From assembly GCF_963576675.1 (NCBI RefSeq), contig NC_088916.1:87437501-87501500 (forward strand): a stretch of 64,000 nucleotides of DNA. Direction: 5' to 3'. Source of the stretch: Euphorbia lathyris (lineage: Eukaryota > Streptophyta > Magnoliopsida > Malpighiales > Euphorbiaceae). This document shows positions 12,934 through 23,643 of this stretch, in pieces; position 1 is the first letter of the stretch; each line of letters opens with the position of its first letter. The translations under genes and the position numbers were made by a program. The notes below the pieces were generated by a model. That model worked only from the letters and a program-made list of their open reading frames with translations, was not told the origin of the DNA and did not search any database.

Positions 12934-13440
12934 CACTACAAGAAAATCGCTTTTTGGTAACAAGCTTTGGCAACAATGGAAGAAGTTGTTGCTATAAACG
13001 AACGTTAGCAACCAACTTTTTTGAGTCGTTACAAAAGGTTGTTACTGTAAATTTATTTCGACGGGTGGGATTTGATGAGAAAAGGTAATAACTTTGGCAA
13101 CAATGTCTTTGTTGTTATAAATGAAAATATTTTTACCAACAACTCCATGTTGTTACTTTAAATGAAAGCATTTACTACAACAACACATTGTTGTTGCTGT
13201 AACGAAAACATTTATAGCTACGACAAAATATTGTTGCTGTAAATGAAAGTATTTACAGTAACGAATCCGTGTTGTTGCTGTAAATGAATGTATTTACAGT
13301 AACGAATATGTGTTGTTGCTGTAACAAATCAATTTACAGTAACAACTCTATGTTGTTGCTGTAAATGAAAGAAATTTTTAACAACGACCCTATGCTGTTG
13401 CATAAGAATTAAATATTTTTACAACAAAAGAGATGGTTGT
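12934..13440 (+). repeat. Left TIR and subterminal repeats of CACTA #2
   Basis: CACTACAAGAAAAT is followed by tandem imperfect units of roughly 40-50 bp containing TTGTTGCTGTAAATGAA and TTTACAGTAACGAA. The units differ from those of CACTA #1, so the two elements are different families. The array is the probable transposase-binding region. Confidence 0.85.
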
Positions 13441-13740
13441 GAAAGAAATTTTTAAACTAATTAAAAAATAAAATAAATACATATAATATAAAATAAATAT
13501 TTAAAATTATATACTATATTTAGTAAATTATATAATTTAAATTGAACTACAAAATATTACAAAAAATGACATTTCTTATTTTTTTTATATTAATAAATTT
13601 TAACTTTAAATATAGATTGAATAAATTTTAGAAGTTAGTAATTCAATAAATAATGTTGTAAATAAGAGAATCCATTCCGTAATGAGGAAGGTCACATTAT
13701 TAGTAATATTAATTAATTATCTATTTAAAAATTATATTTA
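13441..13740. other. AT-rich spacer in CACTA #2
   Basis: This is a very AT-rich 300-bp stretch between the subterminal array and the promoter-like sequence at 13741. I see no gene or repeat unit in it. Confidence 0.5.
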
Positions 13741-14205
13741 GAAACCCTAATCATATTCTCTTCGAATGAAACACATTAGCTGCTCATTTTCTTCTTTGTG
13801 CTTTCTCTGCTTCTTTCTTTGAAACCACAGCCACCCACCCTTTTCTCTTCCTTTATCTCACAACCTTACCTTATTACTCAGAATTCTCCATGGTTACTCC
13901 AGATGCACGAACTCCGGCGGAAAACAGGCTCCTTTCTACCAACGTCAGCAGCTCTCCATAACCTTCCACATATTCGTTCTCACTCATCGTGGTTAGTCTT
14001 TCATCTCTTGGTTCTTTCTTTCTTTTCCTTCCAAATTTCATAGGGTTTCTTCGGAATCAACATCGATCTTGGTTTCCATCCATTGTTTTTTCGATTTCGA
14101 CTGCAGTAAACACACGGCACGGGAAGCATAACCGTTTGAGTCCTTATTGAGCGGAAGAGTGGAGGTGAAATGGGGTCTAGTTCGAATCTGATACAGCTCC
14201 GAGGT
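13741..14205 (+). pseudogene. Captured promoter/5' exon-like sequence in CACTA #2
   Basis: The segment begins AAACCCTAA, a telo-box found in promoters and 5' UTRs of plant growth genes. It continues pyrimidine-rich, as in a 5' UTR. A short open stretch starts ATGGTTACTCCAGATGC near 13889. Another begins ATGGGGTCTAGTTCG at 14169 and runs to a GT donor after CTCCGAG at about 14203. This looks like the first exon or exons of a plant gene rather than transposon sequence. Which gene is unknown, and the phase of the second start does not match the helicase exon downstream, so it may come from a different donor. Confidence 0.4.
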
Positions 14206-14373
14206 ATGGTATTTTCGATTAGCTTTAGTATATTTCGGTACATAACTGGTTTAGTTGATGCTTTTACTGTGATTAATTGCAGTCTATCCATCAGTTTTAT
14301 GCCCTGCCTATCAATACTAAAATGAATCATCTGCAGCTTATCAATTTCTAATAATCTCATTGATGCTTTCCAG

Positions 14374-14488
14374 CGACTAGGGACATGACTTTCGTTCTGG
14401 TTATAGGGCATTGGAATGTCTCAACAAGCATTTTCCTAATGTCCCACTGATGGCTTTGACTGCTAAGGTTACTCACTCTGTTCATGAG
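14374..14488 (+). pseudogene. Captured exon fragment of a RecQ-type DNA helicase
   Basis: An AG acceptor at 14372-14373 and GT donor at 14489 bracket an exon. In one frame it reads GHDFRSGYRALECLNKHF followed by PNVPLMALTAKVTHSVHE. RecQ-family DEAD-type helicases carry a W-GHDFR...Y-x-x-L...FP-x-VP-x-x-ALTAT-A motif block between motifs II and III. This is that block. The expected Trp codon before GHDFR is TAG here, and the ALTAT motif has Lys for the second Thr. No other helicase exon was found, so it is a gene fragment carried in CACTA #2, not a working gene. Confidence 0.65.
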
Positions 14489-14705
14489 GTGATTATTCTA
14501 CAATATTTTGTGCCTTTATTAGTAAAAATGTTGTCCTTATATTCAAATCTGTAAATTAAAGTAGTGGAGAACATGGTTAGTGATTTTAGGAAATCACAAC
14601 TATAATTAGAACCTCATTCTTCATCTTTATGGCCGTTTTCAAACATTCAAGTTTAAAATCATTAATCTCAAGCCATCAATTTCATATTCATAATAGAAGA
14701 TAATC

Positions 14706-14882
14706 TGTTGATTATTTCTTAAGCCTAACACGGCATATATACAAATATACAAGAGTAATTTTAGGAGCTAATCTAGGAGTAATTTTAGGAGCTAATCTAG
14801 GAAACAAATCAACCTACTAATCACAAATAACTCTACAACAATATTTCCTAAAACAGAATAATAACCATTCGGTTATTCTAAC
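14706..14882 (-). repeat. 3' LTR of the Ale-like Copia
   Basis: This is a short LTR, about 177 bp. On the minus strand it starts TGTTAGAATAACC right after the polypurine tract and probably ends at 14706 (TG on the plus strand). It contains a tandem duplication of AGGAGTAATTTTAGGAGCTA near 14760-14805. The left boundary is inferred from the TG dinucleotide only. Confidence 0.6.
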
Positions 14883-14917
14883 ACTCCCCCTCAGTCGAAG
14901 CAGGAGAAGGACGAATG

Positions 14918-15610
14918 TGATAACAACTCAAATTATTCTTGAATAAGGAATAAAGGAAAATTAATAGAAATAATGACAAACCATTATTCCTTCTAAAAGA
15001 GATATTTATGCATGATTAATGTGGAATTAATGATAACTAATGCAGGGGCAAATATGCAAATAATGAGGAAAAGGAAGGAGTCTCTAGCATTATGCCACGC
15101 CACGTGGACCATGGCGAGATACGCCATAACGAGATACGCCCGATGAGAGCGAGTAATGGAGACCCGCCATTGCTCTCAAGGAGAGCATACATACGCCTTG
15201 ATGGATCCAAGAATACCAAAAGGCGCCTTTATTACCATCCATGAATGGGAATAAATACAATTAAATGACAATTAATAGCCATTAAAGGGGAATAAAGACT
15301 TGACTGTTCGAATACCTCAACTCTGAGGGTTTTAATGATAAATGTTGGGATTAATGGAGAATTGATAGCAATCAAAGATGAGTAATGGCACAACTCTTCA
15401 CCTGCTTCCCCATTAATGCTGAAGGCTACAAAAACCTATATAAATACCCCAGCTTCCTAGGATCAAAGGTACACTTACTGATTCTCTACTTTTGTGCTTA
15501 CAGTTTATTCTCAGAAATATTACTGACTTTGGCATCAGAGTGTCCCCGGCCGATCCCAACGACGCCTCACAGGGAAGTGCTCTGATCAAGGATTTTTCCA
15601 CAAATTATCA
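14918..15610 (+). repeat. 5' LTR of the Tat-like element
   Basis: It starts TGATAACAACTC and ends AAATTATCA, followed by ATTGGTGCGGTGAA, which is shared with the related element at 60278. A TATA box (CCTATATAAATACC) lies near 15433-15446. It differs from the 3' copy at about 11 of 635 aligned bases. The first 60 bp or so have no counterpart in the 3' copy. Confidence 0.8.
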
Positions 15611-17370
15611 ATTGGTGCGGTGAAGGTGGATCTCTAACAAACAGAAGATCACAAAATCTTGATTGTATAGAGTTTCACAAAGAACAAAACAATGGAGTCA
15701 ACAGAATAGAAATCACAATCTCAAACTTTGGCTCAATCAGTACAACAAATCTATCCAAAGATACAGTTCTCCATATATTGGTGAGAAATAGTTTTCTACA
15801 TTAAATCTGGAATTTTATGATGAAAAAGATAAGTTTCCTCCCCTTTCTTATTCCATTTTTAATTAAAGAAAATTGAGATCCCTCACTCTTATAAAGTGCT
15901 ATGAATATCATTACATGTTATTATGATAAATCTAATAAACTGTGAAAGATGAAATCATAGACACAAATCTTTCATTAAATCTTGCATGCTTACTATGCCC
16001 TCATATTTTTATGCATGACAAGTGTAATATGATATTATCATTGAATTAGTACAAACGCATGTATAAGACCCGTAATCTTGGGATTTACGAAAAAAAATCA
16101 TCCATTCAATGTGATTTTGTCATTTGATATTAAAATATCATAAAAGGGCTCATGTAATTACAAATGATTTGGATCAGGTCGGTCTTTTGGATGAACATGC
16201 ATATAACTATTAGAAGAAATTACAAAAAAATAATATTTGGTTTTTTCTTGTACAATTCACCATCTATGTATGACTTTTCTCCTATATAGTACTTTTAATA
16301 TCAGAAATTCATATTTTTGAATATTGTTTTGTCAAATAGTTATTTCATTCCCTTTTTTACAAGGATGTGTCTATTCATATAAAAACTGTTTATTTGACAT
16401 TGTTAGAATTTCTGTTATCAACACAAGAGACTTGAAAATATTGAGTCTATTTGTAATTATCCTGTAATTGTCCCTAACTATTAAGGCCATTATGGGCTGA
16501 TGAATTACCAAATTGGATAAACAAAACTTTCATGTCCTGAGCTAACTACAAAATAGTGCAAGTGTCGGTTTCGGATCGGAACATTAATTTATGCGAAATT
16601 CTTAAGATATACATGAGAATTCCTTAAAAATTGGAGGATTGTATGTGAAGGTAGGTGAGAGTGGATTTTGAGTAATTTTCCTTACACTCCAAATTGGAGG
16701 AGAATCATGGTACATGTATTTTTCTTCCAAAATTACTCTTTCTCTTTTATTTTATTCGTACAAATGAAATGATATAAGAGTAATTTTATATATAACTATA
16801 TTATTAAATCATCACTTACCTTTCTTTAATTACACCTCATTCAAATGAGGCTTTAATGATCTCTGAATGCCATTAATGTATGGATGCACAATATTAATTG
16901 CAAGTAAATAGCAACTATGTAAGATATCTTACCCAATATAGAATGTCATAACTTTTATGACGTTTAAAATAAATATGCTATCTTAGATATTAATGCGCAT
17001 TGAAATACAAAAGGACATTATTCTTAAAGCATTCTCATTATGGTTATTTATTAAGAATTCATTATGATATTCATGTGCAGTAGCAATCTTCATGGTTATG
17101 ACCGTTATACGTGATATTATTATTAAAACAAGCACGATTAAAATTCTATTATAAATTTGTTTGACATATAATATTTACTCGATTTTATCCTTTGACTAAG
17201 TTCATTCTAGAGTCAGGGACCAACGTGAAGGAATTATTAAGTTGATTCCAAGATGAACTAAAAATTCCATAAAGAGACATTGCATTATACATGATATTTG
17301 CCAACAAGGTCAATGCAAACAGTCTTTTGCTATGAAGTATGTTCCGTGGATCAAGCCACTGATCCCCAAG
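15611..17370. other. Non-coding leader of the Tat-like element
   Basis: An ATG at 15692 would be in the position of the gag start, but it meets a stop after six codons. The remaining 1.7 kb is AT-rich with no protein similarity that I can recognise on either strand. Confidence 0.5.
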
Positions 17371-17371
17371 G

Positions 17372-18010
17372 TAAGTGAATATAGTTTTTATGCCTTACCA
17401 CAATCTTTTAATAATGGACAGAGTATGCCCCACTTCTGGAGTTCTTTCAGTGCTAACCCATAAGTACAAGGGAGTTGCTAATACTACAACCAGTGCAAAC
17501 ACTGATATGAAAAATAAAGCTCAATCCAAAGAAGTGTATATGCAGAGTCACTTCAGAAAAATTCCTAGACTATCTCATTGGCCAAAAAGGAGTTAGAGCA
17601 AATCCAGATAAAATAAAAGCCTTGCGAGGAAAAAGGTGAAAAGAGCGCCTAAATAAAAGCCATGCGAGGAAAAAGGTGAAAAGAGCGCCTAAATGAAAAC
17701 CCCACAATGGGTGAGAAAGATCCAGAGGTTGAACGGGCGGATCATCATACTAGAAAGATTGTCAACAAGCATATCAAGGTATAAAACAATTCCTAACAGA
17801 ACCACCCTTGATGAGCAGACCAATCTGAAGGGGAGACCTGCATTTGTATCAATCTGTCATGGATAAAGCTATATGCACCGTGGTTATTCAAGAAGAAGAA
17901 GGTCAGCAGTTCTCCATCTATTATGTTAGCGAAATGTTGAAGGATGTGGAGACAAGATATTCGAAGCTAGATAAAATGGCTCCCACGGTTGTGACAACAT
18001 CCATCCGCGT
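17372..18010 (+). pseudogene. Tat-like Gypsy RT-RNase H fragment
   Basis: Several frames give Gypsy pol remnants in order. A connection segment near 17535-17630 reads ESLQKFLDYLIGQKGVRANP-like. A segment near 17700-17760 resembles the RT thumb (IQRLNGRIIILERL). The RNase H start near 17850-17990 reads QEEEGQQFSIYYVSEMLKDV followed by ETRYSKL, matching the YYVSKALxxAETRYxxLEK signature. A short duplication (AAATAAAAGCC...GAGCGCC) occurs twice at 17607-17695. There are multiple frameshifts and stops. Confidence 0.6.
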
Positions 18011-18386
18011 TAAACCATAGCTCCAAGTATAACCTCAACATGATCGATATCAAGATCAAGAGCCGGATTTACCATCACGATTCAACATTGAACACACGGA
18101 TGATGAGATTGAAAGACGAGGGCATACCGCTCTAGATAGACAAGAGAACAATGCATAAAGATATGCCATCCAGTTAATAGGAATTCGCCATTCACAACAC
18201 AGATCTTGAGGTACGAGGCGGACAGAATGTTTAAAGCTTCCAACTTGCCACAATATAAAGGAGAAGAGTCAATATAAATGGGACATTACATATCCCGAAC
18301 CCAAAGGAGGGGAGCATGTAACCGTTGGAAGAAACGCCAAAGCGTACTACAGGTTGGCCACCACACTGAAGCTTGCTGGGAGCTGG

Positions 18387-20095
18387 TGATAGGGGTCAAA
18401 AACCCCTATCTTTGGGTACGGTTTTAGGACGGGTTTTAGCATTATTTAGTTAATAAGCGAGCATTTCTCGCATTTAAATGCTTTTGTGTGAGTTAGTTAG
18501 GAATTGGAAACGTTTTATTTATTTTTCGTTGTTTAGGCTCGTTTTGTCACCAATTTAGGCAATTACGGCCAAAATAGCATGCATAGTATAATTCCGTTAT
18601 CTTTTGAAGCTAATTGGTCCGTCAAAAGTCGCACCAAACGAAGCGTTTGCTCAAAATAAGCGATTGGCGGGTCAATTTAGCCCTTGGACTAATGTTGTTT
18701 GGAGTTTATGTGCATGTGCAGGTTAAAACATGATTAATTTCAGGCAAAAATCGTGTCTCGGGGACCCCCGGCAGTCGCTCGGCGAATTGAGCATCGGCGC
18801 GCAGCCCAGGCACTGCCCAGGCACTGCCCAGGCACTGCCCAGGCACTGCCTAGGCACTATGCCTGCTCGCCGAGCAGGCCACCAGAGGCCTGCTTGGGCG
18901 AGCAGGATGCCTGCTCGCCGAGTAGGCCGCCAGGCGCCTTCTCGCCGAGCAGGGCGCTGCTCGTCGCGAGTAGCCCTGCTCGCCGAGCAGCTCGCCCTGC
19001 TCGGCGAGCAGACCTGCGGGAATTGGTCAAAAAGACCAATTCCGCCCCCACGAAGCCACGATGGACCCCACGACTTCCTACACCAATAAGGACACGAAAA
19101 TAGGTCAAAAAGAGGGCCGAGCCACGCCTATAAATAGAGTTTTTCCAATGTAAATTAGATATCTTTTATCTTTGTAATTTTCTTAGTTTTCCTCTTGAGA
19201 AATCCTCTCCACCTCCTCCATATCCTTCAAACCTCCATTGAAGACACCTCCGAAGCTCCGTTCACCGAGGATTGCTCAAGCTCCATCCTTAAGTCCTAGA
19301 AAGACGCCTGCATTGGTAGACAGGTTCCCTGAAAGGGATTTTTCTTCTTTTACATTCTGTCTAGCCTCTGATACATGTTATGAATTCTAGGCTTATTGTA
19401 ACTTCGTGACAATATTCTCCATCTTTGATATATATTATAGTTCTTATTCATTCAATTGTTTTAATGCTTTAATCTTTGTCTTACGCTTTGTCTGATTGGT
19501 TTAACTCATTCGATAATCCCAAAATCAAGTTGGCACATATTGCGAGCTGAATCTGACCTAGTCAGTGCCTATAGGATTGACGACCCTATAGAAGATTAAG
19601 CCCAAATTACTGAGCCTTAGAGCTAGTTTCGGCCTTACAAGGGAATCACGAACTAGGGACTTTAGGAGGATAGGTCGGGTTAATCGCCTCGGACACAAGT
19701 GACTTAGGTTTTAATTCAATTACTTAAACAATCTATTTTCATTATCATCGTATCCCTTCATCTTCCTTCGGATAATTGCATTGGTAAAAGATCACTTAGG
19801 AGTAGTTTAACTTAATTAGGGGTAGAGTAACTTAATTAGGCGTAGAATAACTTAGTTAGAATAAGATAACTTAGCTAGGAATAGTATAATTCAACCTAGG
19901 AGTAGATTAACTTAGAAAAACCAACTCAAAACCCCCTAAGCCTAGATAACACCTGAAACCAAGTAACTCGATACTTGCAGAAATAAATCCTGTGGACGAT
20001 AACCTGGACTTAACCAGAAATTTATTACTTGATAACGACGGGGTACACTTATCCCTTAGTGAGTTCTCATCTCTAACTTAGGTGAGGGCGCATCA
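18387..20095 (+). repeat. 5' LTR of the Athila-like element
   Basis: It starts TGATAGGGGTCAAAAACCCC, which includes a short inverted repeat (GGGGT...ACCCC), and ends GGGCGCATCA. A TATA box (CCTATAAATAGAG) lies at 19127-19139. The U3 carries a GC-rich palindrome cluster (18780-19016). The stretch 19797-19920 contains four to five copies of a TAACTTAGTTAGGAGTAGA-like unit. Confidence 0.92.
18780..19016. repeat. GC-rich palindromic repeat cluster in LTR U3
   Basis: Two motif types are seen. First come tandem GCCCAGGCACT units at 18801-18858. Then follow many copies of CTGCTCGCCGAGCAG, a 15-mer with seven-base self-complementary arms around one base. The cluster lies about 110-350 bp upstream of the TATA box. 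The equivalent region of the 3' LTR is 24035-24262 and has fewer 11-bp units. Confidence 0.85.
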
Positions 20096-20100
20096 AGTTT

Positions 20101-20119
20101 TTGGCGCCGTTGCCGGGGA
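20101..20119 (+). other. Primer-binding site, Athila type
   Basis: TTGGCGCCGTTGCCGGGGA, five bases after the 5' LTR, is the primer-binding sequence typical of Athila-lineage Gypsy elements. It supports assignment of this element to that lineage. Confidence 0.8.
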
Positions 20120-20179
20120 TTTATTTCTTCTGCAATATCGAACCAAAGGTCGATTTGTTAGTTTAGGCATTCCTTTGTG

Positions 20180-20450
20180 AATATCTCTGTGAATATCATC
20201 TATACTTGTTTATCTATACTTGTTATAACCGTTAATACTTGTTTATATTTATACTTGTTCATATTTATACCTGTTTATACATATACTTGCTTATACATAC
20301 ACTTGTTTATATACGATTCTTTTTGTAAATATCCTTGTTTATATCGCTTATACTTGTTTATACATAATTCTTTATAATTATTCTCTATACTTGTTGATAT
20401 ATAATTTCTTTATACTTTTTTATACTTGTTCATATCTGTATACTGTTACT
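20180..20450 (+). repeat. TATACTTGTTTATA microsatellite-like leader
   Basis: A run of imperfect TTTATACTTGTT units lies between the primer site and the gag-like start. It has low complexity and no coding meaning. Confidence 0.7.
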
Positions 20451-20499
20451 TATCCACTTTTGTGCTAGAACTTCACTTTTTCTCAGCATTCTCTGATCA

Positions 20500-21462
20500 A
20501 TGAATTGGCAAGAAAAAGTCGAGTGGCAAGCTCAAAAGTTTACTATCCCATCAAGACAATACATTCATGCCCTGGAGAATGAGGCTCCCAATCCCTCCAT
20601 GGCCGACTTAAATGAGAAAATGGATATCTTGATGGCGAAACTGAGCCTCAACACCAATGAAACTGTAAGTTTTGTGGGTAATCACCAAAGGTATAATTCT
20701 AACCCCAATTCTTACAGCTTTTATGGTAGTGATTGGAGGAGACCTCAACACTCAAATCTGTCCTACGGGAACCCTAACATGTTGAGGCCTCCAAATAGGT
20801 TTGTTAATGAGCACAGGGAAAACGAATTGGGAATGTTCCCTTACGAACAAGCAAGCCAAGTTCCTCCACAACCCTCTAGCTCACAAGATGAGGTGCTGTC
20901 CCTTTTGAAAGGAATATCAGCCCGACTTACAATCAACGAGGAGGTTTGCAAGGACTTGAGCAACCAATTGGCTCAAATAAACCAAGAGATGCAAAAGCAA
21001 TCCCGAGATGCTCTCCCAGGCATAAAGGAAAACATAGAAATCCCACAGAGGGAATCAGCTCAAGCCATCTCTTTGAGGAATGACGAAAAGGTAGAACCAA
21101 GTCCACTGTCACATGCATCACTCAAAGTAAGTGAAGAACCGGAAGCGGTAAGCAACCCCGGTTCAAAATCTGAAATTCTAAATCATGTGATAGAAATAAA
21201 TGATCAAATCGAAGCTTGTGTATATCAACTACCTTTTCCTCAAAAGTTCGAAAAGTTTGGATTTACTCTTTGTTCAGAAGTTTTCATTCTCTTCGACCTA
21301 CCAAGAGAATCCAAAAGGGAGCAAACCAAACTTTTTCATAATATGTTTAAATTCGGCCTCCTACTTTCATTAAACTTATTTGAGGCTCTTAATCGGTTTT
21401 GTAGGTACGGGTTATTTGTTAAGGAGTTCGAGTTCCTAACGCGAGTAGAAGCATACACCTAG
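20500..21462 (+). pseudogene. Athila-like Gag C-terminal-like protein, 320 aa
   Basis: An uninterrupted frame from ATG at 20500. The N-terminal part includes MADLNEKMDILMAKLS, and the middle is Asn/Pro/Tyr-rich (NHQRYNSNPNSYSFYGSDWR), like the C-terminal half of Athila Gag. ESAQAISLRND at about residue 187 corresponds to the KAITLRSGK motif that follows the coiled segment in Athila Gag. The region EVCKDLSNQLAQINQEMQKQ looks like a coiled coil. It has no capsid core, zinc knuckle or protease. About 80 residues after the motif (PFPQKFEKFGF onward) are not recognised. It may be translated, but I cannot tell whether it functions. Confidence 0.65.
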
Positions 21463-21499
21463 GCGGGAATTCTATGTCGAGCTCACCGACTATAATGTA

Positions 21500-21523
21500 G
21501 CGCTTCTTGGGAGGCAACCCAAG
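21500..21523 (+). other. Hairpin motif CTTGGGAGGCAACCCAAG
   Basis: A six-base inverted repeat with an AGGCAA loop, preceded by GCGCTT, lies just after the gag-like stop. I recall the same GCGCT...TTGGGAGGCAACCCAA motif in many Athila-related elements, where it follows the coding region. A role in RNA packaging or processing is possible but unproven. Confidence 0.6.
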
Positions 21524-21756
21524 TTTTAATAAAACTTTTCAGGTTTATTTTATTTAGATTATACATTGATTTTTTTAGTTTAGTCTTTTTAGTTTTCTTT
21601 TACGTTTTTTTAAAAAAAATGTTCGTTTAAAAAAAAAAATAAATAAATAAATATTTTTTTTAGTTGTTTAGTTTTATTTTATTTTATTTTTATTTTTATT
21701 TTAAAGTTTTCAGGTTTAAAATAAATTTTTAAAAAAAATATGTATATATATATTTT

Positions 21757-21990
21757 TTGGCCCAGGAGGCCCAGCTCGCTGAGCTGGGCACTGCCGCCCA
21801 GCTCGGCGAGCAGGGCCCTGCTCGCCGCGAGCTGGGCGCTGGCGTCCAGCCCGCCACTAGGCCCTGCGCCCAGCACGCCGCTGGGCTGCTGGGCACTGCG
21901 CCCAGCCCGCCGCTGGGCGCTGGCGCGCAGTCTGCCGCTGGGCACTGCGCCCAGCCCGCCGCTGGGCACTGCTGCTCGGCCGCGATAAGC
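21757..21990. repeat. GC-rich tandem repeat in the internal non-coding region
   Basis: Repeated CCGCCGCTGGGC(G/A)CTG and GCCCAGCTCGCTGAGCTGGG units, sharing the CTGGGC/GCCCAG and GCTCG cores of the LTR cluster. It stands out sharply from the T- and A-rich flanks (21590-21750 and 22025-22065). Open frames on both strands here are by-products of base composition. Confidence 0.8.
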
Positions 21991-23643
21991 AAACTGTTCG
22001 AGATTTTTTTGTTAAATCCCGAATGGAGCTGAAAAATAATAATAATAAATAAATAAATAAATAAAAATTGCACCGCAAATCATCAAATTTTTGGCGATTG
22101 CGATAAAATCCGTAAGTTTTCTTCTCCACCCTAACTTTTTGCACTTGTACTTTATGGTTTGTGATGCAATGTTGGAACTTATTGCATATTTTTAGTGTGA
22201 GGAGGAGGGGTAGACAAACTTACAAAAATTGTATAATTTTTAAATTTTTGTTGCGTCGTGTCTAGTTTAGTTTAGCGTTTTCGGGTTTTATTTATGTTCT
22301 CGCATGTTTAGGATCTAAAACCGTGAACCTCCTTCGAATCTAAACTTCGTTAGTTTCCCTTGAGGGCTGAGAACCGAATCTAAGATTGCATGACAACTAG
22401 TTTAGGTGTAGGACACAATCCTTGTATCTGTAAGAGCATGAGCTAAAGTTTGCATTTAGACCCTACTTTTGAAGAAATGCTAAAATCATTACTTAGGTAG
22501 ATAACTTAAGAATTGAAGGCATGTGATGTTGAACTTGATTTTGGGGAAAACTAGTAAACACAAAATTGAAACCCAAAGAATTGTGAGTTGAATTTGAGCC
22601 TAAGAGCGAACATCAAAAAGCTCTTTTTCTTGACATTTTTGTGTGAATGCTTTGACTTGTGGAAAGATTACAGATTTTGCACCTAATACTGTGTTGAACC
22701 TACATGCAATGATTTGAAATGATAAACGATGAATCAACCTCATTAGAATTAACCCTTTTTTCTTTACCTTATTTTCTCATTTTCATCCACTCTAGGAAGC
22801 CCCTTTGAGCCTATATTTTTGTAGTTGATAGATTTTTCTTTCGTTCTAACCTATTTTTGCAAACCACAACTTGGTTTGCTACTTAACCCTAAGTTTTTGC
22901 AAAGCTCACATCGAGCCTTTGTCGTTCTAGCGCTTTATCTTTGTTTATGGCATCATAGTAGCAAGCCAAAAGGCTAAGAAGTGATTGAGCATCACTATCC
23001 AAAAAGAAAAAAAAAGAGAAAAATAGAAAAAGAAAAGAAAAGAGACGAACAAAAAGGAGAACTTCATTCCTCAGTTCTTAAAATCAAAATGTCTCAAGAA
23101 AAAAAAAATAATGAATAAAAAGCTCAGTCACTTCACATTTGCTAAAGCCATTTTAACTTTGTTTTTCTAGCGCTAGAACTATTAACCCTTGTTGTACCTT
23201 TAACCCTCTAACCACATTACAACCCCAATTCGAGGTTGTTTTTTATATCATCGGAGTCATATAGCATAGTAGAGGAACTCGGATGAACGTGCAAAATCAA
23301 CGTAATCCTAAGCAAGAACATAAGCCGAGAGTAAACACTTTAGCCACCAAAATTGTGTGAATTGAGTGAACTACCTATGGTGAGGTGTTTTACTTAGCGA
23401 TCCCCTCAAACTCATTTAATTGAACATGTGTCCTTTTGCTTAAAACTATGACCTATGATAATTGAAATGCGGCTTTTGGATATCGTGTCTCTACTTTGTA
23501 TTTCCGAATGCATGTAATTACAGATGCTCGAAATTGTGTCAAGCACCTAGTCAAACCGGGAGGTTTTCTAGCTTGCTTGTGATTGCGGGTTTAGTTTTTT
23601 TAGTTTACTTGGGGACAAGTAAAGTTTTAAGTGCGAGGAGGTT
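21991..23643. other. Non-coding 3' internal region of the Athila-like element
   Basis: About 1.6 kb up to the polypurine tract. It has simple AT tracts (22030-22066), an A/G-rich patch (23000-23120) and no pol-like protein in any frame. This is the space where pol would be in an autonomous relative. Confidence 0.6.

Noticed and set aside
14001..14411. 136-codon minus-strand frame
   Set aside because: It runs antisense to the RecQ-like exon and shows no recognisable motif, so I treat it as a shadow.
15037..15601. Matching small frames in the two Tat-like LTRs (also 27645-28208 and 29389-29624)
   Set aside because: They recur only because the LTRs are copies. They lie in U3/R and have no protein similarity.
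18730..19108. Long overlapping open frames on both strands rich in Arg, Ala and Ser
   Set aside because: They arise from the GC-rich palindromes in the LTR. All frames are open for composition reasons and no protein motif is seen. The same holds for 23956-24355.
20177..20377. 66-codon frame of Tyr/Leu/Ile-rich residues resembling a membrane peptide
   Set aside because: It is a translation of the TATACTTGTTTATA microsatellite.
21679..22144. Several open frames in the GC-rich internal block
   Set aside because: Mutually overlapping on both strands and fully explained by tandem GC repeats.
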